In this document: in pieces, positions 51,323-61,912 of the stretch | How the letters are laid out: each line of letters begins with the position of its first letter | Numbering within the stretch: position 1 is the stretch's first letter | Assembly: GCF_017303375.1 (NCBI RefSeq) | Contig: NZ_JAFKOH010000004.1 | Coordinates: forward strand, 248,001 to 312,000 | DNA from: Bacillus sp. NTK074B | GTDB taxonomy: Bacteria > Bacillota > Bacilli > Bacillales > Bacillaceae_B | Length of the DNA stretch: 64,000 nucleotides | Direction of reading: 5' to 3' | Program-made: the position numbers and the translations under genes | The notes under the pieces: generated by a model | Database searches by the model: none | What the model was told of the DNA's origin: nothing | What the model saw: the letters and a program-made list of their open reading frames with translations, nothing else

Positions 51323-52127
51323 ATGGAAATAGCTTAATATTCCGCTTTTGTAAAAACTGGATGGATTCCTCTAGAGAACGCATATCAAAATGATAGACTT
51401 CCCCGATGACATCCTTCCACTTCTCTATATCCTTCATGTGATATTCCCGGATATTCCGGTATGTCATCACCTTTAACGTCTGGTTGCGCAGAAAGTAGCA
51501 CTGATTGCCCTGAAAACGGACGGCGGTGATCCTTCTCATGGTGATATTATCATCTGAATCCATATAAGAAGCTTGAATATCCGATTCCAATTCGTCTTCC
51601 TCCAGCGGAACCCACTCGATGGTCTTTTTTACAAACGTCTTGCCGTTTGAACGGCGATCGACTTCAAATTCCCGGATATCCTTCTGGGTGAAAATGATCT
51701 CCTCCCCAAACCCGTGAAGAAGATGCCTCTGCCTTGTTTCAAGCTCGACAGGCTTCATAATGGGAGAACCATATCCCACATCCACATACAGCTTCCGGTT
51801 ATCAATCGATATCATCAATCCCAGATGACCAGGACTCACTCTGACAAATTGACAGTGAAAGCCTAACTCTTTCAACAGCCTGCCGAAGTTGATGTTTAAC
51901 GTAAAGCACGTGCCCCCCCATCCTTTGAGGTGGAGATTGTCGGCGAATGTCTCTAACGAGGGCACGTAGGGTTCCCCCTGGGAAAAATAATAAAACTTAC
52001 TGAACGTTTCATAGGGAATCCGTATTAAATGCTGTTGGATCAGCCGCTGCAAATAGTTTAAACTGGGGGTCTCAATGTCCATATTTAAGTAATCTACATA
52101 TTTCTTTACTGCTTCCAATCCGATCAC
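51321..52127 (-). CDS. Arylamine N-acetyltransferase family protein
   Basis: A 268-aa enzyme of the NAT family, which moves an acetyl group from acetyl-CoA to arylamines or hydrazines. The catalytic Cys is in KGWGGTCFTLNINF, the His in SPGHLGLMI and the Asp in VDVGYGSP. The canonical RGGxC is WGGTC here. The start is a weak GTG six bases after the stop of the methyltransferase gene, so translation may be coupled. The N-terminal half is well conserved, the C-terminal domain less so. Confidence 0.82.
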   Translation of the reverse strand: MIGLEAVKKYVDYLNMDIETPSLNYLQRLIQQHLIRIPYETFSKFYYFSQGEPYVPSLETFADNLHLKGWGGTCFTLNINFGRLLKELGFHCQFVRVSPGHLGLMISIDNRKLYVDVGYGSPIMKPVELETRQRHLLHGFGEEIIFTQKDIREFEVDRRSNGKTFVKKTIEWVPLEEDELESDIQASYMDSDDNITMRRITAVRFQGNQCYFLRNQTLKVMTYRNIREYHMKDIEKWKDVIGEVYHFDMRSLEESIQFLQKRNIKLFP

Positions 52128-52132
52128 TCTTT

Positions 52133-52912
52133 CTACTTTTTCATCATGCAGACTGTAAACTGGTGCTGAAGAGTAAACTCCTGGAGGGAATCGTAACGCC
52201 TGGACAAGAAGGTATGTAATGATGGCAGTAATCCTTCTTTCTCCGTATCATCCAAGTGAGAAAGCCGGGAAAGGCATCCCACGCGATCGCACCAGGACTT
52301 CAGGGTGAAACCGACCATATAGTTAAAGGTATAAAAATCCTTAATCGTAAGGTCAGCCTGCTGCCATTCTAACAACCACTCCACGGGAAATCCATTCACC
52401 TGACCCGCAGGATCCGCTTTTGCATCCGGGAGTGTCCTATCGATATTTTCATTTAAAAACGTCATCGTGTCCTGCACGACTTCATGGGTCATACGGAAAC
52501 TTGAATCGCTTACAATGAACGTCCCTTTCTCTTTCAAAATCCGCTTGATTTCATTGATTGCTTTCGGGCGATCGAATAAATCCCAGCTTCTGTGGGCCAT
52601 CGTGATATCATAATAGTGGTCCGGCAAATTTGTCGATTCTGCCGTCCCCGTCAGATAAGGAATTTCCAAGTAAAGTTTGCTTTCCAACGTCTTGGCTGCT
52701 TCCCTCATTTCAATCGAAGGTTCGACACCTATCACCTCTGCTCCACGCTTATGAAGCTTTCTGGTCAGGCTGCCGGTACCCGAACCGATTTCAGCCACTT
52801 TCCTACCTTCCCACACAATTCCCCTTACCTTCAACGTATCAAAGAAACGGTGTGGAATATCATCACAAGACGCAGCGTAACGGGAGGTCACATTACCAAA
52901 ATTCACTTCCAT
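52133..52912 (-). CDS. Class I SAM-dependent methyltransferase
   Basis: A 259-aa methyltransferase. Motif I is VAEIGSGTGSLTRKLHKRGAEVIGVEPS, then the acidic end VEPSIEMREAAK, and a post-I region YYDITMAHRSWDLF. The C-terminal third is helical and might cover the substrate. GGGGAAGAGAG precedes the ATG. It heads a two-gene unit with the NAT gene, which suggests small-molecule modification. The substrate is unknown. Confidence 0.82.
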   Translation of the reverse strand: MEVNFGNVTSRYAASCDDIPHRFFDTLKVRGIVWEGRKVAEIGSGTGSLTRKLHKRGAEVIGVEPSIEMREAAKTLESKLYLEIPYLTGTAESTNLPDHYYDITMAHRSWDLFDRPKAINEIKRILKEKGTFIVSDSSFRMTHEVVQDTMTFLNENIDRTLPDAKADPAGQVNGFPVEWLLEWQQADLTIKDFYTFNYMVGFTLKSWCDRVGCLSRLSHLDDTEKEGLLPSLHTFLSRRYDSLQEFTLQHQFTVCMMKK

Positions 52913-53231
52913 TCACTCTCTTCCCCTATCATAATTGATTTTCACTCTACTGAACGTTACGATTTCATGTCAACTCCATCACAACCCCGCCTGCCACACA
53001 GCGGTCTCATTGCCATGCATACCTACTACATTCTGTATCCCAGTGAGAAATTCCTGAACAGAGGGGAGGGACGGACCTTGATGCTCTTTATATCGTCATA
53101 ATATTGCTTCTATTAAATTAGCGTTTACTATATGAAATTATCCTATTTCGCACGGTAGTAAACCTTGTTGGATATTATATTTCGATCATTTAATCCGGGG
53201 GAAAAGCTGTGAAACAGAGGTCCGTCCCTAA
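52913..53231. other. Gap with two copies of the GGACGGACCTT motif
   Basis: No gene is seen. AGGGACGGACCTT (53067) and its reverse complement AGGTCCGTCCCT (53218) lie 150 bp apart in opposite orientation. Confidence 0.5.
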
Positions 53232-53235
53232 AAAA

Positions 53236-53273
53236 AAACGGTCATCTCTGATGACCGTTTGAGATGACCGTTT
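53236..53273 (-). terminator. Terminator of the XRE gene, with duplicated arm
   Basis: On the minus strand AAACGGTCATC pairs with GATGACCGTTT, which is followed by a long T-run. One arm is present twice (GATGACCGTTTGA), allowing two alternative stems. Confidence 0.8.
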
Positions 53274-53288
53274 GGTATGTGGTGTGCT

Positions 53289-53669
53289 TTAGTTGTTTGA
53301 GCCTGCGGCGATCCGCTTTACGTTTTGTTCGGCGGTTTTGGTCAGGTCTGGAGTGAATCCGTTTTTCATCCGCTGATTTTCTTCATTGAAGTAGTCTTGT
53401 ACTTCCTGGTCAAATTCTATTTCAATAAGATCACGAATGTCTGTAATTCTAAGGGCGATCATGATCGATACAAGATGAGCGACCGTTAAGGATTTCTTCT
53501 TGAAATTCACTAGCTCATTGATCGTCGCTACCCTTAATCCGGTTAAGCGATGGAGATCGCCTTGAGTCAATCCTCTTTCGCGCAGGATCTCTCCCAATTT
53601 AATGTGGATTTTATGTGGGAATTTACTTAGCGCTTCTATTACTATCGTATTTGTCTTTTGGTGTATCAT
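53289..53669 (-). CDS. XRE family helix-turn-helix regulator
   Basis: A 126-aa protein. Residues 20-85 form a Cro/C1-type HTH (KLGEILRERGLTQGDLHRLTGLRVATINELVNFKKKSLTVAHLVSIMIAL in outline: LTQGDLHRLTG and ATINELVN). The tail is acidic and helical, about 40 residues, with no ligand domain. GAGGAG lies ten bases before the ATG. Single gene; targets unknown. Confidence 0.82.
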   Translation of the reverse strand: MIHQKTNTIVIEALSKFPHKIHIKLGEILRERGLTQGDLHRLTGLRVATINELVNFKKKSLTVAHLVSIMIALRITDIRDLIEIEFDQEVQDYFNEENQRMKNGFTPDLTKTAEQNVKRIAAGSNN

Positions 53670-53808
53670 GATGCTTCAACTCCTCATCCTATACCATAGT
53701 AACGTGAATATAGTCATTCGTGAACCGGCAATAAATACCATGCTAACGGGTATTTATTACCATTTCATTTTGAGTACAGAAATGAAACACCTTCTTCCTG
53801 AAAAAAAA

Positions 53809-53835
53809 GAAGGCGCGGAAACTTCCGCAGCCTTC
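53809..53835 (-). terminator. Terminator of the thioredoxin-like gene
   Basis: GAAGGCTGCGGAA and TTCCGCGCCTTC arms on the minus strand with an eight-base T-run. Confidence 0.78.
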
Positions 53836-53851
53836 CTTTACTTCAAACGCT

Positions 53852-54418
53852 TTACATCAACACGCTTTGAACCAGACTCGTCTTCAAACTATCGTACACT
53901 TCCTGCCATACCCCTCTATCCTTACAGTATTGGGATGTCAGGCGTTGAATCATTTCTTTCTGCTTTTCTGGGAAAAGCTCATGATCCTTCGGTGGAAGCT
54001 TTGCCCGCTCATCATCGACAATTTTCTTCACCATGGGCGCTCTCGGTCCCCATACAAGCTTTTCATTTCCTTCTTGATCGATAAAAATGAAGATCGGAAT
54101 CGCCCTGGATGTTCCGTTGGTCAAATACTGATCCATCAATTCGAGATTTTCGTCCCGCAAAACCATTCGAACGTCCAGATTTGCAGCCTCAGCCATATTA
54201 AGCAGGATCGGAATATTCACCATGGCATCACCACACCAATCCTCTGTTATCACAATGACACGCAATGAGTGCCCTCCGAGTCGATTCAACACTTCTACAT
54301 CCTCTTCGGGAATTTTAAATCCCTTCCGGATGGTCTCTGTATTTTCCTTATGCATATTCATATTATTTATGTATTCACTTGTTGTCATACCTTTTTCGAA
54401 CCATTGTTCCAAATTCAT
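53852..54418 (-). CDS. Thioredoxin family protein with single active-site Cys
   Basis: A 188-aa thioredoxin-fold protein. The active-site position reads TEDWCGDAMVNIPI: one Cys followed by Gly-Asp, with no second Cys. The cis-Pro region is RAIPIFIFID. A long C-terminal extension of 60 residues is basic. Proteins of this WCGD type are annotated as thioredoxin family, but the missing Cys makes classical disulfide exchange unlikely; a monothiol role is possible. Single gene. Confidence 0.75.
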   Translation of the reverse strand: MNLEQWFEKGMTTSEYINNMNMHKENTETIRKGFKIPEEDVEVLNRLGGHSLRVIVITEDWCGDAMVNIPILLNMAEAANLDVRMVLRDENLELMDQYLTNGTSRAIPIFIFIDQEGNEKLVWGPRAPMVKKIVDDERAKLPPKDHELFPEKQKEMIQRLTSQYCKDRGVWQEVYDSLKTSLVQSVLM

Positions 54419-54826
54419 TCTTCTTCCTCCTCCAGAGGTTCACATAACGGTGAATCCCTGTCCACTATTCTCGGAAATTCTCTTTCCAGCATATTCATAT
54501 TTCTTTTAATACACAAGTGAAATTCGCTTAAAATTTCAATTGTACGATTATGCCTGTAGGAATATAATATAAGAAAAGGAACTCTGTGAACAGGTGCCAA
54601 TGAACTGCTCCCTGACGAAACTCCTCCAAGAAAAAAGGAATAGCTGCGTTACGCTACTCCTACACCTATATTCCAGAGGGGGCGGAAATAGGTAAGTATG
54701 AATAAGAGATATATCTTTTATACATCTTTTTTTGACAGAAAAAAAGCTGACTCAATTGTCAGTTTCATCCTCTCATTTTGTGGTTACATTAAATGGATAT
54801 AGGACGACTCTTTCCATTGAACCATC
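54419..54826. other. Gap with two minus-strand hairpins and no long gene
   Basis: A hairpin at about 54631-54660 (GGAGTAGC / GCTATTCC on the minus strand, then six T) and another at about 54737-54762 (CTGAC / GTCAG, then seven T). Both point along the minus strand, the second directly downstream of the small gene at 54827. No other feature is supported. Confidence 0.5.
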
Positions 54827-54991
54827 TTAGACATCCTGTGATTTCTCAATTATTTTTGCCACTTTATTGTAGTAGTAGTTCAGCTCAACTAGGCTATCTG
54901 CCTCCTTCAGTCTCTTTAGATAGTGGTTCGCTTTTTCATAGTCTTCTGGTGGCAGTTCAACCTTGATTCTTTTTTTCTTCCACTTCGCCAA
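54827..54991 (-). CDS. Small basic protein overlapping DUF4257 gene, unknown
   Basis: A 54-aa frame that starts with TTG at 54991, inside the 3' end of the DUF4257 gene in another frame. GAGGTG lies seven bases upstream, well placed. The product is basic at the N-terminus (MAKWKKKRIKVELPPEDYEK) and then helical with charged residues (NHYLKRLKEADSLVELNYYYNKVAKI). A T-rich hairpin follows about 70 bp later. It overlaps the upstream gene by 35 bp. No family is recognised; a short DNA- or RNA-binding protein is possible but unproven. Confidence 0.55.
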   Translation of the reverse strand: MAKWKKKRIKVELPPEDYEKANHYLKRLKEADSLVELNYYYNKVAKIIEKSQDV

Positions 54992-55385
54992 CAGGTTTCA
55001 CCTCATTATGGTTTGTAGATCCTCCCTTAGAGGTCGGTTCGAGCTGATAATGAGATAGCTCTTGAATATAGGATGCTTTGGTACTTGCTAAATTCTGTTC
55101 GATTTTTCTTGTGATAACGGAACTTCCCCCGATTCCTGATAATAAACTAATGTAGATCACATACCAGATCGGTACTGAATCAACTACCGGTAACACGGAC
55201 AGATACCCTGCCAGGACCCCTATGATAATATCCTTCGTTGAGCCAAAAAGATAATGCTTTTCACCCTGATCGTCGATAAATTTTCTTGGAAAAGTGAAAT
55301 GACCATTTTTGAAAACCAGAATATGTCCTAAGCCTCCAATACCACCCATCAACATTGGCAACAAGATCACTTCGAATAAGGACAT
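54957..55385 (-). CDS. DUF4257-like small membrane protein
   Basis: A 142-aa protein with a hydrophobic N-terminus (SLFEVILLPMLMGGIGGLGHILVF), a middle cytosolic-type stretch (PRKFIDDQGEKHYLFGSTKDIIIGVLAGYLS) and two more hydrophobic segments (about 55-100). The tail is charged. It matches the DUF4257 group of Bacillus proteins in layout. The ATG at 55385 is preceded by AGAGGGTGG. It overlaps the small gene at 54827-54991. Confidence 0.65.
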   Translation of the reverse strand: MSLFEVILLPMLMGGIGGLGHILVFKNGHFTFPRKFIDDQGEKHYLFGSTKDIIIGVLAGYLSVLPVVDSVPIWYVIYISLLSGIGGSSVITRKIEQNLASTKASYIQELSHYQLEPTSKGGSTNHNEVKPVGEVEEKKNQG

Positions 55386-55486
55386 TCTATCCACCCTCTG
55401 GAATCATTTACTAATATTATATATTATTTACAGAAAATTCAGAATAGATAATTGGACGCAATTTTGTCCACTAAAGGAGCGCCATT

Positions 55487-55642
55487 ATGAGAAAAATTGT
55501 GATGAAAGTCTCGTCAGTCGACAAACTTCGATTCCAAAATTATATGATGCAGTTAAAAAGGGCTGAATCAAAAGTTGAAGCCGATACGTATTATCGATTA
55601 GCGAAACAGATCCTGGAGAAGGCAAAAAGGAAGCAAGTGTGA
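55487..55642 (+). CDS. Small helical basic protein, unknown
   Basis: A 51-aa frame with AAAGGAG seven bases before the ATG. The product (RKIVMKVSSVDKLRFQNYM ... YYRLAKQILEKAKRKQV) is predicted mostly helical and basic. It is divergent from the DUF4257 gene and the small gene at 54827. It ends just before the terminator of the M4 protease. No family is recognised. Confidence 0.5.
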   Translation: MRKIVMKVSSVDKLRFQNYMMQLKRAESKVEADTYYRLAKQILEKAKRKQV

Positions 55643-55670
55643 CATCGGGATCTAGATTTATGCATAGAAA

Positions 55671-55695
55671 AAGAAGAGCCCTTGCAGCTCTTCTT
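55671..55695 (-). terminator. Terminator of the M4 protease gene
   Basis: AAGAAGAGC TGCAAGG GCTCTTCTT followed by T-run on the minus strand. Confidence 0.75.
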
Positions 55696-55708
55696 CGTCC
55701 CGCTATAT

Positions 55709-57379
<1,671 letters not shown>

Positions 57380-57597
57380 TTACAACACCTCTTTATAAGA
57401 ATTTTCTAACTATTTAAACATTAAACATACTATAATATATGCCTCCCTCATTGCGAACGAGCCTAAAGACCTACCCTATCCATTCTTCAACCTCATGCTA
57501 AACGTCCTATACAAAACCGGCAAAAATCACTCAAATTAGGAAAACTTGAACAAAAAGAGGGACGGACCTTGAAAATTTCAAGGTCCGTCCCTAAAAA
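57380..57597. other. Promoter region with a perfect 35-bp palindrome
   Basis: The GGACGGACCTT motif occurs here as a full palindrome at 57558-57592: AGGGACGGACCTTGAAA, one A, then the exact reverse complement. The remainder is AT-rich upstream DNA of the protease gene. No other gene is seen. Confidence 0.6.
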
Positions 57598-57633
57598 AAG
57601 CCCCCCGAGAGCACATGGTTCTCAGAGGGCTTT
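57598..57633 (-). terminator. Terminator of the gatCAB operon
   Basis: AAAGCCCTCTGAGA and TCTCGGGGGGCTTT arms on the minus strand with a seven-base T-run. Confidence 0.78.
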
Positions 57634-57644
57634 GCTATTCAACA

Positions 57645-59075
57645 TTAACGCTTTTGAATTTCTTGAAGCAATAGTTTATTGACAAGAGGCGGGTTGGCCT
57701 GTCCTTTTGTCGCTTTCATGATTTGACCGACAAGGAATCCGATGGCACGGTCTTTCCCATTCTTGAAGTCTTCGATGGATTGAGGATTGGCATCCAAAGT
57801 TTCCGTCACGATCTTCAATAATGCACCTTCATCAGAGATTTGAACAAGACCTTTATCTTTCACGATTTGTTCCGGATCTCCACCGTTTTCCACCAATTCT
57901 TTGAACACTTTCTTCGCGATCTTGGAAGAAATCGTGCCTTTTTCAATCAGCTTGATCATTCCGGCTAACCCTTGAGGTGTCAGCTTAACCTCTTCAAGCT
58001 CCTTCTGCTGTGCATTTAAGTAAGCAGAAACCTCACCCATCAGCCAGTTGGACGCAAGCTTCGAATCTGCACCTGCTCCTACCGTTTCTTCGAAGAAATC
58101 AGACATTTCCTTCGTCAACGTCAGAACCATGGCATCATATGCAGGTAATCCCATCTCTTCAACATAGCGTTTTTTACGCTCATCCGGAAGCTCAGGGATC
58201 TCAGCACGAATGCGATCCATCCATTCTTGGTCGATGTGAAGATGCAACAAATCCGGTTCAGGGAAGTAACGGTAGTCATCCGATCCTTCTTTAACACGCA
58301 TAAGGATCGTTTTCCCCGTTGACTCATCGAAACGAAGGGTTTCCTGTTGAATCAATCCTCCAGATAAAAGGACTTTCTCCTGACGCACAATTTCATACTC
58401 CAACCCTTTTTTCACAAAGTTAAAGGAGTTCAGGTTCTTCAGTTCGGCTTTTGTTCCAAATTTCTCCTGGCCGATTGGACGGAGGGAAATATTTGCGTCG
58501 CAGCGAAGCGACCCTTCTTCCATCTTACAGTCGGAAACACCTGTATATTGAATGATGGATTTCAACTTTTCAAGATACGCATACGCCTCTTCCGGCGTAC
58601 GGATGTCCGGCTCAGATACGATCTCAATCAGAGGTGTTCCCTGACGGTTATAGTCGACAAGGGAATAGCCGTCACCTGAGTGAGTCAGTTTCCCTGCATC
58701 TTCTTCTAAGTGAAGACGAGTGATCCCGATGCGTTTCTTCTCACCATTCACTTCGATCTCGATCCAGCCATTCTCACCGATCGGCTTGTCGAATTGAGAA
58801 ATTTGGTACGCTTTCGGATTATCCGGATAGAAATAGTTTTTACGGTCAAACTTCGTATCCGTTGCTATTTCGCAATTCAATGCGATGGCCGCTTTCATCC
58901 CGAACTCAATGGCACGTTTGTTTACGACCGGAAGAACACCAGGGTATCCAAGGTCGATCACGTTCGTATTTGTATTCGGCTCTGCTCCGAAATGGTTCGG
59001 TGCAGGAGAGAACATCTTACTGTCCGTTTTTAATTCTACGTGGACTTCTAGTCCGATTACTGGTTCAAAGTTCAT
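57645..59075 (-). CDS. gatB: Asp/Glu-tRNA amidotransferase subunit GatB
   Basis: A 476-aa subunit that binds and phosphorylates the tRNA-bound Glu or Asp in the GatCAB complex. Motifs are [10 protein letters not shown] with the tRNA/metal site, [22 protein letters not shown] and [17 protein letters not shown]. The C-terminal helical and YqeY-like domain follows. The ATG at 59075 has AAGGGGTGA upstream; an earlier ATG three codons up lacks it. Last gene of the gatC-gatA-gatB operon, 12 bp after gatA. Confidence 0.97.
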   Translation of the reverse strand: MNFEPVIGLEVHVELKTDSKMFSPAPNHFGAEPNTNTNVIDLGYPGVLPVVNKRAIEFGMKAAIALNCEIATDTKFDRKNYFYPDNPKAYQISQFDKPIGENGWIEIEVNGEKKRIGITRLHLEEDAGKLTHSGDGYSLVDYNRQGTPLIEIVSEPDIRTPEEAYAYLEKLKSIIQYTGVSDCKMEEGSLRCDANISLRPIGQEKFGTKAELKNLNSFNFVKKGLEYEIVRQEKVLLSGGLIQQETLRFDESTGKTILMRVKEGSDDYRYFPEPDLLHLHIDQEWMDRIRAEIPELPDERKKRYVEEMGLPAYDAMVLTLTKEMSDFFEETVGAGADSKLASNWLMGEVSAYLNAQQKELEEVKLTPQGLAGMIKLIEKGTISSKIAKKVFKELVENGGDPEQIVKDKGLVQISDEGALLKIVTETLDANPQSIEDFKNGKDRAIGFLVGQIMKATKGQANPPLVNKLLLQEIQKR

Positions 59076-59087
59076 TGATTTCACCCC

Positions 59088-60548
59088 TTACAGTTGTGGT
59101 CTTTTTGTATGGAAATCTGTCGCTTGCTCAAATGCATGAGCTACGCGATAAATCGTGCTTTCGTCAAAATGCTTTCCGATGATTTGCAGTCCAAGGGGAA
59201 GTCCTGTTGAAGAGAACCCACATGGAACAGAAATTCCCGGTACACCTGCAAGGTTTACTGGAATCGTTAAAATATCGTTTGCATACATCGTTAATGGATC
59301 ATCGATTTTTTCACCGATTTTAAATGCAGGAGTCGGTGTCGTCGGTCCGATGATGACGTCGTATTTCGCAAATACATCTTCAAAATCTTTCTTGATCAAT
59401 GTACGGGCCTGCTGGGCTTTCTTATAGTAAGCATCATAGTAACCGGAACTTAAGGCAAACGTTCCAAGCATGATCCGACGCTTCACTTCGTCCCCGAAAC
59501 CTTCTGCACGTGTCTTCTTGTATAGATCAAGAAGGTTCTCTGCGTTCGGAGTACGGTAGCCGTAACGAACACCATCGAAACGGGCAAGGTTGGCAGAAGC
59601 CTCAGAAGAAGCTAACAAGTAGTACGTTGACACACCGAATTTAGAGTGAGGAAGAGAAACTTCTTCCCATGTCGCTCCCATGCCTTCCAACACTTTCAGT
59701 GAAGCAAGCACAGCTTGACGGGCTTCTTCCCCGACACCTTCACCTAAGTATTCTTTCGGCACAGCAATCTTAAGCCCTTTTACTTCGCCAGTAAGAGCTT
59801 CTGCATAATTTGGAACCTCCACGTTGGCAGACGTTGAATCATTCGGATCAAGTCCAGCGATGGCTTGCAGCAAGTACGCGTTATCCTCAACGTTACGAGT
59901 AATCGGTCCGATTTGGTCAAGAGATGAAGCAAATGCCACAAGACCGAAACGGGATACACGTCCGTATGTCGGCTTTAATCCGACAGTACCCGTGAATGCT
60001 GCCGGTTGACGGATGGAACCGCCTGTATCTGAGCCTAGAGAGAAAGGTACTTCTCCAGCTGCAACGGAAGCTGCCGATCCACCTGAAGAACCACCTGGGA
60101 CCGTTTCAAAATTCCATGGGTTGCTTGTCTTCTGGAAACCGGAATTTTCAGTAGAAGAACCCATTGCAAACTCATCCATATTCAATTTACCAATCGTAAT
60201 TGTATCGGCACTATGTAATTTATTGATCACCGTCGCATCATAAATCGGATTGAAGTTTTCAAGGATTTTACTTGCACAGGTTGTACGAAGACCTTTTGTA
60301 ACGATATTATCTTTGATTCCGATCGGCATTCCGAACAGAAGACCTTTACTTTCATCCGTCCCGAGCTTTGCATCCATTTCCTTCGCTTTGCTCCGGGCAT
60401 TCTCTTCATCCAGTGTTAAAAATGCCTTCACTTTATCTTCAACGGCATCGATTCGTTTGTACGACTCGTCTACCAAATCTGTCACAGAAACTTCTTTCTT
60501 ATGTAAAAGCTCATGAAGCTCTGATAATTTATGGTCAAATAATGACAT
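59088..60548 (-). CDS. gatA: Asp/Glu-tRNA amidotransferase subunit GatA
   Basis: A 486-aa amidase that supplies ammonia from glutamine to GatB. The amidase signature is GGSSGGSAA, and the catalytic set follows in [13 protein letters not shown] (Ser-cis-Ser-Lys type triad). The Lys of the triad is in [20 protein letters not shown] precedes the ATG. It is spaced 12 bp from gatC and gatB. This pathway makes Gln-tRNA(Gln) in bacteria lacking GlnRS. Confidence 0.97.
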   Translation of the reverse strand: MSLFDHKLSELHELLHKKEVSVTDLVDESYKRIDAVEDKVKAFLTLDEENARSKAKEMDAKLGTDESKGLLFGMPIGIKDNIVTKGLRTTCASKILENFNPIYDATVINKLHSADTITIGKLNMDEFAMGSSTENSGFQKTSNPWNFETVPGGSSGGSAASVAAGEVPFSLGSDTGGSIRQPAAFTGTVGLKPTYGRVSRFGLVAFASSLDQIGPITRNVEDNAYLLQAIAGLDPNDSTSANVEVPNYAEALTGEVKGLKIAVPKEYLGEGVGEEARQAVLASLKVLEGMGATWEEVSLPHSKFGVSTYYLLASSEASANLARFDGVRYGYRTPNAENLLDLYKKTRAEGFGDEVKRRIMLGTFALSSGYYDAYYKKAQQARTLIKKDFEDVFAKYDVIIGPTTPTPAFKIGEKIDDPLTMYANDILTIPVNLAGVPGISVPCGFSSTGLPLGLQIIGKHFDESTIYRVAHAFEQATDFHTKRPQL

Positions 60549-60560
60549 GAGATCCCCTCC

Positions 60561-60851
60561 TTAGTCCAAGATCGATGGAACGCGAACTTGTCCATCTTGT
60601 TTGTCTGGTGCGTTCTTCAACACTTCTTCACGTGGCAGTCCTTCAACAGGCTTATCTTCACGCATCACGTTCTTCATATCCAGTACATGACTGGTCGCTT
60701 CCACATTTGATGTATCCAATTCATTCAGCTGCTCGGCAAACCCGATAATCGCATCCAGCTGAGTCGTAAACTTCTTTGCTTCATCCTCTGTGATGGCTAG
60801 TCGTGCAAGGTGCGCAACGTGCTTCACCTGATCTTCAGAAATTCTAGACAT
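60561..60851 (-). CDS. gatC: Asp/Glu-tRNA amidotransferase subunit GatC
   Basis: A 96-aa subunit that wraps GatA and stabilises the complex. The sequence shows the family pattern [38 protein letters not shown] and the C-terminal [20 protein letters not shown]. The ATG at 60851 (MSRISEDQ) is used because GGAGGTGA lies five bases upstream. A longer frame to 60956 has no ribosome site. First gene of the operon. Confidence 0.96.
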   Translation of the reverse strand: MSRISEDQVKHVAHLARLAITEDEAKKFTTQLDAIIGFAEQLNELDTSNVEATSHVLDMKNVMREDKPVEGLPREEVLKNAPDKQDGQVRVPSILD

Positions 60852-61329
60852 CTTCTTCACCTCCGAATATGTTCGAACACTCACAATACTATTGATAATA
60901 CCAAAATTCGCTTCATTAAAGCAACTATGATACTGGTTGTCCATACTTCCCTCCATTTTACCACGAAATCGGTGACGGGTGTGATTTTGTGAGGGACGGA
61001 CCTTGAGTGGGAAGTATCTGAATTGGTTTTAAGATATAGTGGATGAGATGCGTTGGCCGGACACGCTTGAAGGGGCCTTTTCTACGTACAAACTCATGAT
61101 CAGTCGATTTAGATGGGCTGGTCCCGTGATTCGGAACCTTTTCGTGGTGAAATCACACGGGATATCAGATTTTCTTATAAAAAGGTATGCATTTATTGCT
61201 AAACTACGGACTAAAGCATCAGGGTGATGCGTATCTTTTGGTTACTCCGGTGTTTTTTGTATCAAATCTCTTATGAGGAGCGAAATATGATGGAGGACAG
61301 TCTGTCAATTTGGGGCTGTACCCGGAGGA
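60852..61329. other. Intergenic region upstream of gatC
   Basis: It contains one copy of AGGGACGGACCTTG at 60992 and the promoter area of the gat operon. No gene is supported. A 62-codon plus-strand frame near 61039 has no ribosome site or motif. Confidence 0.5.
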
Positions 61330-61442
61330 TTGCGTCATTTCAGGCCGTGATTGCGTCATTTTCAGGATAATTGCGTCGTTTTTTTATTTATTGCGTCATT
61401 TTCACCCTTAATTGCGTCATTATCTCAATAATCGCGCCTTTT
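61330..61442. repeat. Iteron-like array, six TTGCGTCATT copies at 20-21 bp
   Basis: TTGCGTCATT or close variants start at 61330, 61351, 61371, 61391, 61412 and 61432. The third copy reads TTGCGTCGTT, and the last is degenerate (TCGCGCCTT). The spacing of about two helical turns puts every copy on the same face of the DNA. The linkers (TTCAGG, TTCACCC and similar) vary. No origin or replication gene lies nearby. Confidence 0.75.
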
Positions 61443-61531
61443 ACCATAAAATAGAAAAGCCAGCCTTCTCTCCTCCACATTTAAAGGATTTCCCAATCTC
61501 ATATCGAACCTATACTAAAGAGGTGATTCCA

Positions 61532-61912
61532 ATGAAGATATATAGCTTCAATCAAAATACCGGAAAATCCATTCAACGATTCAACAGTCAAAACGTGACC
61601 ATCCATCCTTTATTAAAGCCTGACGAGCCGTTTCAGGTTGGATACTTATATCTAGAAGCCAACAGCGTACTCGGAATGCATCCTGCCATGTGCGATCAGC
61701 TTCTGATGATTACGTCGGGAACTGGATGGGTTAGGATCGAAGGAGAAGAGAAAATTCTGGTCGCAGCGGGCATGGCCGTCTTTTGGCAGGAGGGTGAGAT
61801 GCATGAATCCGGCTCAGAGGAAGGCATGACGGCGATTGTCGCAGAGGGAAGCAGGCTCGATCCAGAGCGGTATCTCAAGATCGACTCAGCATCCCGTCTG
61901 TACATAAATTGA
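61532..61912 (+). CDS. Cupin domain protein
   Basis: A 126-aa single cupin. The motif-1 region is SVLGMHPAMCDQLLMITSGTGWVRIEG and the motif-2 region is AAGMAVFWQEGEMHESGSEEGMTAIV. The metal-binding His set is incomplete: one His in GMHP and one in EMHES are visible. Such small cupins bind small molecules or act as regulators' ligand modules. AAAGAGGTG precedes the ATG at 61532. It overlaps the next gene by four bases (TTGA), so translation is coupled. Confidence 0.78.
   Translation: MKIYSFNQNTGKSIQRFNSQNVTIHPLLKPDEPFQVGYLYLEANSVLGMHPAMCDQLLMITSGTGWVRIEGEEKILVAAGMAVFWQEGEMHESGSEEGMTAIVAEGSRLDPERYLKIDSASRLYIN

Noticed and set aside
50875-51393. 172-codon plus-strand frame between dagK and NAT
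   Set aside because: Begins inside dagK and ends inside the NAT gene across its terminator; no start signal.
54415-54600. 61-codon minus-strand frame
   Set aside because: Lies in the promoter region of the thioredoxin-like gene, with no ribosome site and no family pattern.
61039-61227. 62-codon plus-strand frame
   Set aside because: No ribosome site or recognisable motif in an intergenic area.
61330-61442. Possible CRISPR array
   Set aside because: The period is only 20-21 bp, with 10-bp repeats and 10-bp linkers; too short for CRISPR, and no cas genes are present.
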